DNA from: Flavobacteriales bacterium
Lineage (GTDB): Bacteria; Bacteroidota; Bacteroidia; Flavobacteriales_D; Sanyastnellaceae
Length of the DNA: 40,278 nt
Direction: 5' to 3'
NCBI GenBank assembly: GCA_016780385.1
Contig: JADHLY010000015.1
Span: 1 to 40,278, forward strand
The notes beneath the pieces were generated by a model. That model was given only the letters and a program-made list of their open reading frames with translations. It was not told where the DNA came from and made no database searches. Position 1 is the stretch's first letter. The number at the start of each line of letters is the position of its first letter. A program made the translations under genes and the position numbers. This document shows positions 25,950 through 34,081 of this stretch, in pieces.

Positions 25950-27317
25950 TCAACGACCTCCCGCAGCGCGCTGGGCGTCGTACTTGGCTTTGTACTTCTC
26001 GTACAATTGAATCTGCTTGTTGTCGAGCACCACGTCGCGGCCCTGGACCCAGGCATGGCGCACATCGTTGCCCATCATGTCGAGGGCATCACCGGCAGAA
26101 ATGAAGAGCGTGGCGTCCTTGCCGCGCTCAATCGAGCCACAGGTCTCGTCGATGCCGAGGATCTTGGCAGTGGACAATGTGAGGGCCCGCACCGCTTGCT
26201 CGTACTCCAACCCATAGGCCACCGCCGTACCGGCATAGAATGGCAAATTGCGGGTGTTCATCTCCGGCATGCGGCCCTCGCCTTGCAGGCAATATTCGAC
26301 ACCCTCATCCTCGAGGAGCTTGGGCAATTTGTACGGCAGGTCGATGTCGTCCTCCGCAAAGCGGGGCACCGAATGGGTGCGGAGCAACATCACAGCGATG
26401 TCATTCTCGCGCAAAGGATCGGCCATCATCCAGCTGTCCAAGCCACCGACGAGCACCACGCGGTCCAGCCCTTCTGCGCGCTTGAACCGAATGACCTCCG
26501 CGATTTGCTTGGCATCGTTGGCATGCACGAACAAGGTCGTGGCACCCTGGGCATTGTGCGCGCCATCGACAAACAGGCCCCGCATGGCCTCCATGCGGAG
26601 GTCCCGCTGCTCTGGTTGTCCAGCCGCATAGGCCCGCGCCCGCTCGAAGAAATCCGTGATTTCGTGGAGTTGCTGATCGTATGTTTTGCGTTTGCGCAAC
26701 TCGGCCCGCCCATCCTCAAAGTGCTTGTGGTGGGTGGAGGGCCAATACAGGTGCACGCCATCGTCGGCCCGCACCACGGCGTCTTCCCAATTCCAGGCGT
26801 CAAACTGAACGACAGAACTCGATCCGCCGATCACACCTCCCCGTGGGGTAATCTGGCCCATCAAGACTCCGTTGGTCCGCACCGTAGGGGTGATGTCCGA
26901 AGCCGCATTGTAAGCGATGATGCTCCGGACGTTGGGCTTGAACGTGCCCACTTCCTGATAGTCGCGTGAAGCCCGCACAGCCGCCACTTCCATCAGGCCC
27001 AGCGTGCTGTTGGGCGCGATAAATCCAGGGTATACGTGCATGCCTTGTGCCTGCACCACGCGGTCGTAGCGCTTCTGGTCGACGTTGCGGGCTGTGCCCA
27101 CGTAATCAATGAAGCCATCCACAAAACCGATGGCGGCATTTTCGATGGCCTCGCCATTGCCGATGTGGGCCGTCCCACCAAGGATGAGGATGCGCTCGGT
27201 CTGGGGAGCGCCGGGCGTGAGGTTGGGTTGGGCCCATGCACCGAGGGTACAGGCCAACAGAACAAAGAAAAAGGGCGCTTTCATGGTGTTCAAATTCAAG
27301 GTTGCAGGGCGGCTCAT
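25950..27317 (-). CDS. Periplasmic amidohydrolase-family protein, probable pseudoenzyme
   Basis: A 455-residue exported member of the imidazolonepropionase-like amidohydrolase superfamily. It keeps the fold signatures at the ends (YPGFIAPNS; LTLSTAKILGIDETCGSIERGKDA as the C-terminal beta-sandwich return). The HxH metal pair expected after PGFID is replaced by APN, and the final catalytic Asp region reads QGEGRMPEMN, so metal catalysis is doubtful. ATG 27317 overlaps the upstream stop as ATGA, implying translational coupling. The internal ATG 27284 (MKAPFFFVLLACTLGAWA) would give a cleaner signal peptide. It probably works with its larger partner; the substrate is unknown. Confidence 0.85.
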   Translation of the reverse strand: MSRPATLNLNTMKAPFFFVLLACTLGAWAQPNLTPGAPQTERILILGGTAHIGNGEAIENAAIGFVDGFIDYVGTARNVDQKRYDRVVQAQGMHVYPGFIAPNSTLGLMEVAAVRASRDYQEVGTFKPNVRSIIAYNAASDITPTVRTNGVLMGQITPRGGVIGGSSSVVQFDAWNWEDAVVRADDGVHLYWPSTHHKHFEDGRAELRKRKTYDQQLHEITDFFERARAYAAGQPEQRDLRMEAMRGLFVDGAHNAQGATTLFVHANDAKQIAEVIRFKRAEGLDRVVLVGGLDSWMMADPLRENDIAVMLLRTHSVPRFAEDDIDLPYKLPKLLEDEGVEYCLQGEGRMPEMNTRNLPFYAGTAVAYGLEYEQAVRALTLSTAKILGIDETCGSIERGKDATLFISAGDALDMMGNDVRHAWVQGRDVVLDNKQIQLYEKYKAKYDAQRAAGGR

Positions 27318-30300
27318 CGGTTCTCCTCGGTCATGGTATCACAATGGTAATGGGGCGGAATCCGTTCCATCGGTTTCCGTTTGTCGGCGCCCGGGGCGTC
27401 CAACATCATCTGAATCAGGCGGGCCCGTTCCGTGCGAATGGCCGCGCGCATCGCCTGGTCCTCTTCGAGGTCAAACAGCCGGCGCCCATCCACAAAAGTC
27501 TGCTCACATTGGGCGTACACCGACAGTGGGTGGTCCGACCACACCACCAAGTCTGCGTCCTTGCCCGCCTCCAAAGAACCCATGCGGTCGTCGAGGTGCA
27601 ACAACTTCGCCGGGTTCAGCGTCACGAATTTGAGGGCCTCCTCTTCCGGCACACCGCCGTATTTGACGGCCTTGGCGGCCTCTTGGTTGAGGCGCCGCGC
27701 CATCTCGCGGTCGTCGGAATTGAACGCGGTCACCACACCGTTCTCCCACAGCAAGGCCCCGTTGTAAGGGATGGCATCCTTGACCTCGAATTTGTACGCC
27801 CACCAGTCGCTGAAGCTCGAGCCACCTGCGCCGTGCTCCGCCATCTTGTCGGCCACCTTGTAACCCTCCAAGATGTGGGTGAAGGTGTTCAATGTGAAGC
27901 CCATCGAATCGGCCACATGCATGAGCATGTTGATCTCGTCCTGGCGGTAACTGTGGCACGTCACGAAGCGCTCGGATTCGAGGATTTGCAACAAGGTTTC
28001 CAGCTCCAGATCGCGGCGTGGCGCCTTCGGACCGCCGCCCTTGCGCAAAATGCGATGCGGGGTCGCCTTGCGCTCCGCAGCGTAGTTGGCCCAGGCCTCG
28101 CCGTACTCGCGGGCGCGGTGGAAATGGTCGTAGTAAACCTGCTCAACCCCCATCCGCGTCTGCGGAAAGCGCACCGTCTGGTACTCGCCCCAATTGGATT
28201 GCTTGACATTCTCACCGAGGGCAAACTTGATGAAAGGGTCCGCGCCCTCGATGAGCATCTCGTCGGGTGTCTGGCCCCAACGGAACTTGATGATGCCGCT
28301 TTGGCCACCGATGGGGTTGGCCGATCCGTGCAGGATCTGACCCGCCGTGACCCCTCCAGCGAGGTGGCGGTACACATTCACATCCTCGCTGTTCACGACC
28401 GTTCCGATGCTCACCTCCGCACTGGAAGCTTGGGTGCCCTCATTGATGCCTCGGCTGGCGGCAATGTGCGTGTGCTCGTCAAGGATGCCCGGGGTGATGT
28501 GCTTGCCCTTGGCGTCGATGCGGGTCAATTCAGGCACCATCTTTCCGAAAACCGCAGCCGGATCCAACGTCTTGCCCACGGCCGCGATGCGGCCCCTGTG
28601 CACGATGACCTCCCCATTTTCGATTTTGCCTTCCGGCCCGCAGGTCCACACCGTGGCCCCGACGAAATGCCAGCTGCCCTGATCGGGCAACTGCGTGCGG
28701 CCGTAAGCGCTGAATGGATACAACAAAGGGCCCGGACCTACCGGTCCTTCCTCAACCTCACTGCCCGCCTCCGTTTCTTCCGAAGCCTCCGGTGAGTCTG
28801 CGGCCTCTTGACGCAATGCCGCCCATTCTAGCCACGCGCCGTCGGGGCGTTCACCCCGGCCATCGATGATGCGGCTGCCTTCATAGACATTGCCCACCAG
28901 GCGATAGGCCCCCTCTTCCTCGTCCATCAGACGCAGCACCATGTCGCGGCCATCGAGGCTCACTTTGGCCTTGCCCGCCAGGGAGTCAATCTCTGCATCC
29001 GCCGTGCCCGCTGGCCACCATCGGCCGCTCGGCCCCTTGTCGCCTTCCTTCAACTCCAACACCAGGTCACGGCCGTCCAGGTTGAGGCTGTATCGACCTG
29101 CAATGGCTACGCTCTCCAGCGGTTCAAACTCGAAGCGCTCACCTTGGACCACATTCCAGTGCAGGGTCGTCCCGTCCTCAAAAATGGGGCCATCAGTGAC
29201 CAAGAAGTTGGCCTCCAAACCCGATGCCAACTGACCGACGCGGTCTGACGCCCCGATCATTTCGGCAGGAATGCGCGTCAAGGCATCGAGGGCCTGGCCT
29301 GCAGTGAGTCCATGGGCGACCGCCTTGCGCACGTTGGCCAAGAAGTCTGACCCTTTGCTGACCCCGTTCATGGTCAAGGCCATGGGGATGCCTGCCGCCG
29401 CCACGCGGGCGGGGTTGTGCGGCGCCCACTCCCAATGCTTCATCTCCGACAAAGAGACCAATCGGGCCAAGTAGGGGTCGCTCACATCAATGGCCGATGG
29501 AAAGTCCACAGGCACGATCATGGCACCACCAGTGGCCCGAATTTCATCGAGCCTCCGGTACGCATCTCCGCCACCGAGAAAGGCGTATTGCACACCGAAT
29601 TCGTCCCCAATGCGGTCCGCCCGCAGGACATCCAGCCAACTGCCAGCATCAAAAAAGTGCGGCATTGCTGCCTCTGCGTTGAAGGCTTCCAGCGACAAAT
29701 TCCGCTCCTCTGGCGCATCGAATTGGCCATACCACTCCGCATCACAGTACGTCTGGCGCAACAGGGCAATGCTGCCCATGAGGGAGCTGGGATAGCTCTG
29801 CTGGGAAGACCCTTTGGAGAAACTGTGCCAGGCTGCTACCTCCGGTTCGAGCACGACGTCATGGGCCTCACCACCCAAGGCCACGAGCGCTGCCGTGCCG
29901 CGCACGATGCCATCCTGGCGGTGGGTCACCACAGCACCAAAACCTGCTGCACGTCGGGCCTTCGCTCCTTTGGCGTCCGGAACGAACACCTGTGCAGCGT
30001 CAAACTCCGGGTGCAAAGCGCTGTTCCAACCCATCGCCGCTTTGGTGTCTTCCCGCTCGTAATGGGGCTTTCCGTCCCAGCTCGATCGCTCGCCCTTCTT
30101 CAGTCCCCATCCCGCGTACACATCCACAAACGCGGGGTAAATCTCCTTGCCCGAAATGTCGTGTCGCACCACAGGTTCTGCCGATGAATATGCACCCGCT
30201 CCTACCGCTTCAATGCGGCCACGCCGCACCACCAAGTGGCCATCCGCGATGACCTCATCGGCCGTCACGTGGATGAGGGCCCCTTCATAAACGTGCAACT

Positions 30301-30412
30301 CAGCGCGGGCATCGGGGGTCCCATTGACAGGAAATGTAGAACTCGTCTGGGCATAGGCCGTACCCGCGAACAAGGTCAACAGCGCACAAACAACTGGGGT
30401 GATTCGGGTCAT
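27314..30412 (-). CDS. Periplasmic tandem-domain amidohydrolase
   Basis: A 1032-residue exported protein (signal MTRITPVVCALLTLFAGTAYA) with two amidohydrolase superfamily domains. The N-terminal domain (about residues 40-420) has YPAFVDVYAGWG where HxH is expected, so it looks inactive. A linker of about 180 residues includes beta-rich repeats (GRYSLNLDGRDLVLELKEG and KVSLDGRDMVLRLMDEEEG). The C-terminal domain (about 600-1020) keeps ITPGILDEHTHIA (HxH at about 647-649), downstream HSYR and THILEGYK histidines and the catalytic FNSDDREMAR, so it should bind metal. It is coupled to the following gene by ATGA. Peptidase- or deaminase-like activity is possible, but the substrate is unknown. Confidence 0.9.
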   Translation of the reverse strand: MTRITPVVCALLTLFAGTAYAQTSSTFPVNGTPDARAELHVYEGALIHVTADEVIADGHLVVRRGRIEAVGAGAYSSAEPVVRHDISGKEIYPAFVDVYAGWGLKKGERSSWDGKPHYEREDTKAAMGWNSALHPEFDAAQVFVPDAKGAKARRAAGFGAVVTHRQDGIVRGTAALVALGGEAHDVVLEPEVAAWHSFSKGSSQQSYPSSLMGSIALLRQTYCDAEWYGQFDAPEERNLSLEAFNAEAAMPHFFDAGSWLDVLRADRIGDEFGVQYAFLGGGDAYRRLDEIRATGGAMIVPVDFPSAIDVSDPYLARLVSLSEMKHWEWAPHNPARVAAAGIPMALTMNGVSKGSDFLANVRKAVAHGLTAGQALDALTRIPAEMIGASDRVGQLASGLEANFLVTDGPIFEDGTTLHWNVVQGERFEFEPLESVAIAGRYSLNLDGRDLVLELKEGDKGPSGRWWPAGTADAEIDSLAGKAKVSLDGRDMVLRLMDEEEGAYRLVGNVYEGSRIIDGRGERPDGAWLEWAALRQEAADSPEASEETEAGSEVEEGPVGPGPLLYPFSAYGRTQLPDQGSWHFVGATVWTCGPEGKIENGEVIVHRGRIAAVGKTLDPAAVFGKMVPELTRIDAKGKHITPGILDEHTHIAASRGINEGTQASSAEVSIGTVVNSEDVNVYRHLAGGVTAGQILHGSANPIGGQSGIIKFRWGQTPDEMLIEGADPFIKFALGENVKQSNWGEYQTVRFPQTRMGVEQVYYDHFHRAREYGEAWANYAAERKATPHRILRKGGGPKAPRRDLELETLLQILESERFVTCHSYRQDEINMLMHVADSMGFTLNTFTHILEGYKVADKMAEHGAGGSSFSDWWAYKFEVKDAIPYNGALLWENGVVTAFNSDDREMARRLNQEAAKAVKYGGVPEEEALKFVTLNPAKLLHLDDRMGSLEAGKDADLVVWSDHPLSVYAQCEQTFVDGRRLFDLEEDQAMRAAIRTERARLIQMMLDAPGADKRKPMERIPPHYHCDTMTEENR

Positions 30413-30434
30413 GATGTTGGAATCGGTTGAGGCG

Positions 30435-30442
30435 ACAAGATA
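30435..30442 (-). promoter_or_regulatory. Candidate -7 box of the amidohydrolase operon
   Basis: TATCTTGT on the minus strand lies 22 nt before ATG 30412, in the 101-bp divergent gap with nfu. No clear -33 element is seen, and no box was found for nfu. Confidence 0.25.
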
Positions 30443-30513
30443 TTGGGAACCCGTTCAGCGACATTCGGGTACGTCCATGTACTTCGCAACGCATACTGTT
30501 CGATATTCGCCAA

Positions 30514-31146
30514 ATGAGTCATCCCGTCAGTGTATATGCTGAAATGACCCCGAATCCGGAGGTCATGAAATTCGTCGCAGACCGTCCCTTGATCGACGGT
30601 TCCGAGCAAGCCGAATTCAACAGCAAAGCCTCGGCCACTGGTTATTCCAGCCTCGCAGAAGAGCTCTTCAACTTCCCTTTTGTCACAGGCGTCTTCATCA
30701 GCGGCGGCTTTGTGTCCGTCACCAAGGACGATTCCATCGGCTGGGAAATGATCGCCATGCAGATGCGGGAGTACATCCAAGGGTGGCTCACCGAGCACGA
30801 GACCGCCGTCGAAAAAATCCCGCCCGCACTGGTTCAGCAGTCGGAAACCGCCGGTGCCGAAGCAACGGCCAAGACCGAAGGCGCGGTGCAGCTTGACGAT
30901 GCGGACATCGTACCTACCGAGCACGACGAGGCCATCGTCGCGCTGCTCGAGGAGTTCGTCAGGCCGGCCGTTGAAGCCGACGGTGGGGCCATCGACTTCC
31001 GCGCTTTCGTGAAAGGAACCGTGCACGTTCGATTGCGCGGGGCTTGTGCGGGATGCCCTTCTTCCACAGCCACCCTCAAAGACGGCATCGAACGCCTGTT
31101 GACCTCCAAACTCGACGTCGTCCAATCCGTCGTCGCCTCCGTCTAA
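30514..31146 (+). CDS. Nfu-type iron-sulfur cluster carrier
   Basis: This cytoplasmic scaffold or carrier delivers Fe-S clusters to target enzymes. The 210-residue protein has an Nfu_N domain (AEMTPNPEVMKFVAD to about residue 85), a Glu- and Ala-rich linker, then a NifU C-terminal domain with VEADGGAIDFRAF and the cluster-ligating CAGCPSS (Cys178, Cys181). The start MSHPVSVYAEMTPNP follows homologues; the upstream TTG 30427 extension is not conserved. Only 4 bp separate its stop from the XRE/S24 regulator, so the two are probably co-transcribed. Confidence 0.93.
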   Translation: MSHPVSVYAEMTPNPEVMKFVADRPLIDGSEQAEFNSKASATGYSSLAEELFNFPFVTGVFISGGFVSVTKDDSIGWEMIAMQMREYIQGWLTEHETAVEKIPPALVQQSETAGAEATAKTEGAVQLDDADIVPTEHDEAIVALLEEFVRPAVEADGGAIDFRAFVKGTVHVRLRGACAGCPSSTATLKDGIERLLTSKLDVVQSVVASV

Positions 31147-31150
31147 CACC

Positions 31151-31894
31151 ATGGCCGATCCCACCCGCATCGGCTCTCAACTGCGCCACTACCGCAAACA
31201 GCGGGGGTGGACGCAAACGGAACTGGCCGAGCGCTCGGGACTGAAACGCACCGCACTGGGGGCCTACGAGGAGGGGCGTGCCGAGCCTAGGCTTGCGGCA
31301 CTGGTTCGCCTGGCCCACGTGCTCAATGTATCGCTCGACGCCCTGGTCTTGGGAGGAACGGAAACACCTATGGAACAAGACGTTCGCGTGCTGCCCATCC
31401 CGGTGGACCGCGACGAGAAGATGGAGCGGATTTCCGCCGTCAGCACCAAGGCCGCCGCCGGATACGCGGCCGGATTGGCCGACCCCGAGTGGGTCGCGGC
31501 ACTGCCGCATTTCGCGTTGCCACTTCCAGAGGTGCCCCAAGACCGCACCTTGCGTTTCTTCCAAATCGAAGGCGACAGCATGTTGCCCTTGCCCAGCGGC
31601 ACTTGGGTACTGGCTGAATTCATGGAGTCGCTCGAACAAGTGGGCAGCGGTAGGCCTTACATCATCTCCACAAAAAACGACGGGCTGCTCTTCAAACGGG
31701 TCGAAAACCGGTTGGACCGCGAAGGCGATTTCCTGCTTGTCTCCAACAACGCGCACTACGCACCCTATCCCTGCAACCCCGCAGAAATTCGCGAAGTCTG
31801 GCGGGCCATTGGTTGGTTCTCAACGGATTGGCCCCAAACCTCAGCAGAAATCGCTTCAACCCTCGCTGCCATCAAGCAGAAAATTTCGGGTTAA
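31151..31894 (+). CDS. XRE/S24 LexA-like self-cleaving transcriptional regulator
   Basis: A 247-residue regulator. Residues about 7-62 are an XRE helix-turn-helix (LRHYRKQRGWTQTELAERSG, LKRTALGAYEEGRAEP). Residues about 130-220 are a LexA/UmuD-type S24 domain with nucleophile Ser143 in IEGDSMLPLPSG and general-base Lys182 in LLFKRVENR. An Ala103-Gly104 pair in STKAAAGYAAGLADPEW is the plausible autocleavage site. Such XRE/S24 proteins are inferred to take the LexA role in Bacteroidota lacking canonical LexA. It sits 4 bp after nfu and upstream of the dinB-SRAP-dnaE genes, separated from them by a protease gene. A DNA-damage-responsive repressor is inferred, not shown. Confidence 0.9.
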   Translation: MADPTRIGSQLRHYRKQRGWTQTELAERSGLKRTALGAYEEGRAEPRLAALVRLAHVLNVSLDALVLGGTETPMEQDVRVLPIPVDRDEKMERISAVSTKAAAGYAAGLADPEWVAALPHFALPLPEVPQDRTLRFFQIEGDSMLPLPSGTWVLAEFMESLEQVGSGRPYIISTKNDGLLFKRVENRLDREGDFLLVSNNAHYAPYPCNPAEIREVWRAIGWFSTDWPQTSAEIASTLAAIKQKISG

Positions 31895-31976
31895 AACCGT
31901 CATTAACGATAATGTAAGCAGTATAAACGCCTACAAAAATCAATACGGGCCGGTAGAATAATCGGGGCATCCTCGT

Positions 31977-31984
31977 TATCTTTA
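31977..31984 (+). promoter_or_regulatory. Candidate -7 box of the secreted protease gene, 5 nt before its start
   Basis: TATCTTTA ends 5 nt before ATG 31990, the same spacing as before trpS and the bacilliredoxin gene. The 95-bp gap also contains a weak inverted repeat (CATTA-ACGA-TAATG, near 31900). Confidence 0.4.
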
Positions 31985-31989
31985 AGGTT

Positions 31990-34005
31990 ATGACCTCATC
32001 ACTTGTGCCATTCAGCACCATCTGTGCATTGATGGTCTGTGCCTTTTTGCCCGCACAGATACAGGCGCAGAAGATGTTCGGTCTCCCTGCATCGGCCATG
32101 CACGACCATGCGGTGTGCGCTGCGCAAGGTTGCGATGGCCTTGTCGGCATTCCAGAGGATCACTTTCTGTTCGTTCCGCCCCCTGCCACTTATCGCAGTT
32201 CAGCGGCCACCATCAATGTGACCTACAACAATTTCCCGTCCGATGCGCAGGCGGCGTTCCAATACGCGGTCAACATTTGGGCGGGCCTCATCGACAGCGA
32301 CGTTGACATCGATGTCACGGCCACCTGGGCCTCATTGGGAGACAACATTCTGGGGTCGGCCTCCCCGAGCACCGTGCACCGCAACTTCACAGGAGCTCCA
32401 AACCTAGACGTGTACTATCCATCCGCCTTGGCCAACCAGCTGGCCAACGATGACCTCGACACCGACGACGCGGATATCACCTGCAACTTCGGCAGCGACG
32501 TCAACTGGTATTTGGGGCTGGACGGCAATGTGCCTCCGGGGGCCTACGACTTCGTCACGGTTGTCCTCCACGAACTCTGCCACGGCCTCGGATTCATTGG
32601 GAGCGCCACCGTTGCCGGAAACACAGGCTTCATCGGACAAAGTGGGTCCCCCTTTGTCTACGACACCTTCGTCAACGACAACAACACGGGAGGCAGCATC
32701 CTCGACCTCAACTCCGGCTCGGGGGCCATGGCCGATGCCCTGACCGGCAATGGCCTGGTGTGGTCCGGCCCAGGAGGCCTCGCAGCCAGCGTTTCACCCC
32801 CTGGCATTTACGCCCCGGCAGACTGGGAACCGGGCGCCAGTTTCTCTCACCTGCGAGAAGACATGTACCTGACGGGCGATGCGAACGCCCTCATGACGCC
32901 CAACCTCAATACCGGTGAGGCCATCCACAACCCCGGTCCCATCGTCATGGGCATGTTCAACGACATGGGGTGGGGTGTCCAAGGCTGCGCCATTTCCGCT
33001 GCGTTGGCGGGTGCGCAGCTGGACTGCAATCCGGAAACCAATACCTACAGCCAACAACTCATCCTGATCTACGACAATGCACCCGCAGGCCTCATCAATG
33101 TCAATGGGTCCCTCTTTACCATATCTGGAAGTCCACAAACCATCAGTTTGAACAACCTCCCCGCGGATGGACAACCTGTAGACGTCGACATCTATTTTAC
33201 CGGTGACCCCAGTTGCAACTTCAGTCAACAGGCGGTCTTCACCGCCCCAGACCCCTGCAGTGGTGGTACATGTACCCTGACTTCCTATGCACTGGGAGAC
33301 CAAAGCGCATGCAACTCCATTGACGGCACCTACAGCCAATCCGTGACCCTGGTCTTCCAATATTCTGCAGGGGCCGGAGACGTCACCGTCAATGGCCAGG
33401 TTTTCCCTGTGGCCAATGACCAGGCCAATGTGACCCTCACGGGGCTGGTGGCCGATGGCGAGGCCGTCGACATGCTCATCACCTTTACCGACGACAATGA
33501 CTGTGCCTTTGCGGTATTCGATGCCTGGACCGCGCCATCGCCCTGTCCCTGTTCCATCTCATTGGACATCGACAACGTCAGCGCCTGCGCGTTCACCACG
33601 GGCACCTATGAACTGGACCTCGTACTTCAGCTGACGAACCCGCCCGCGACCGGCCTGCTCAACATCGGGGGCAACCTCTTCGAATCCCCAGCGGCATCCG
33701 GCAATTACACCGCCACCATCTCGGACCTCACCGCAAATGGAGAAGCCCAGTCCATCGGGGCCTTTTTCACGAACTTGCCGACGTGCAACAGTCCGGAAAG
33801 TGCCACCACTTGGACCGCGCCGGAATCCTGTTCCTGCCCGAGCGACTTGGACGGCGACGGCATCATCGGTGTATCGGACACCCTCGAAATCTTGGCCAAC
33901 TTCGGTTGTGTCGGCAGCGATTGCCTCGGTGACATCGACGGCGACACCATCGTAGGTGTCTCCGACATCCTGCAACTGCTCTCGGTTTTCGGGTCCAGCT
34001 GCTGA
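31990..34005 (+). CDS. Secreted zincin metalloprotease with three Cys-bounded repeats and dockerin-like C-terminus
   Basis: A 671-residue exported protein. After the signal peptide (MTSSLVPFSTICALMVCAFL) comes a metzincin-like catalytic domain with HELCHGLGF (His194, Glu195, His198) and a downstream Met-turn candidate ANALMTPNL. Three repeats of about 95 residues follow, each starting near a Cys and ending in WTAP or FTAP plus Cys (residues about 340-615), probably Ig-like. The tail holds two dockerin-type Ca-binding motifs (DLDGDGIIGVSDTLEILANF and DIDGDTIVGVSDILQLLSVF). This architecture is typical of secreted Bacteroidota proteases. The dockerin-like pair may be a cell-attachment or T9SS-associated module rather than a cellulosome dockerin; that is inference. 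Confidence 0.9.
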   Translation: MTSSLVPFSTICALMVCAFLPAQIQAQKMFGLPASAMHDHAVCAAQGCDGLVGIPEDHFLFVPPPATYRSSAATINVTYNNFPSDAQAAFQYAVNIWAGLIDSDVDIDVTATWASLGDNILGSASPSTVHRNFTGAPNLDVYYPSALANQLANDDLDTDDADITCNFGSDVNWYLGLDGNVPPGAYDFVTVVLHELCHGLGFIGSATVAGNTGFIGQSGSPFVYDTFVNDNNTGGSILDLNSGSGAMADALTGNGLVWSGPGGLAASVSPPGIYAPADWEPGASFSHLREDMYLTGDANALMTPNLNTGEAIHNPGPIVMGMFNDMGWGVQGCAISAALAGAQLDCNPETNTYSQQLILIYDNAPAGLINVNGSLFTISGSPQTISLNNLPADGQPVDVDIYFTGDPSCNFSQQAVFTAPDPCSGGTCTLTSYALGDQSACNSIDGTYSQSVTLVFQYSAGAGDVTVNGQVFPVANDQANVTLTGLVADGEAVDMLITFTDDNDCAFAVFDAWTAPSPCPCSISLDIDNVSACAFTTGTYELDLVLQLTNPPATGLLNIGGNLFESPAASGNYTATISDLTANGEAQSIGAFFTNLPTCNSPESATTWTAPESCSCPSDLDGDGIIGVSDTLEILANFGCVGSDCLGDIDGDTIVGVSDILQLLSVFGSSC

Positions 34006-34033
34006 ATCTTTTCCGCTTTTCAAAAAAGATGTC

Positions 34034-34080
34034 GTGCACATCAAAATGCCAACTAAATTGGCATTCTAATTTTTGTGCAC
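34034..34080 (+). promoter_or_regulatory. dinB promoter region with perfect inverted-repeat operator candidate
   Basis: AATGCCAA (34045-34052), a 5-nt spacer and TTGGCATT (34058-34065) form a perfect 8-bp inverted repeat. It is followed at once by TAATTTTTG (34067-34075), a -7-like box with one extra T, 6 nt before GTG 34082. A GTGCAC hexamer flanks each side (34034-34039, 34075-34080). The position over the -33 region fits repressor binding, plausibly by the XRE/S24 protein. Confidence 0.6.
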
Positions 34081-34081
34081 T

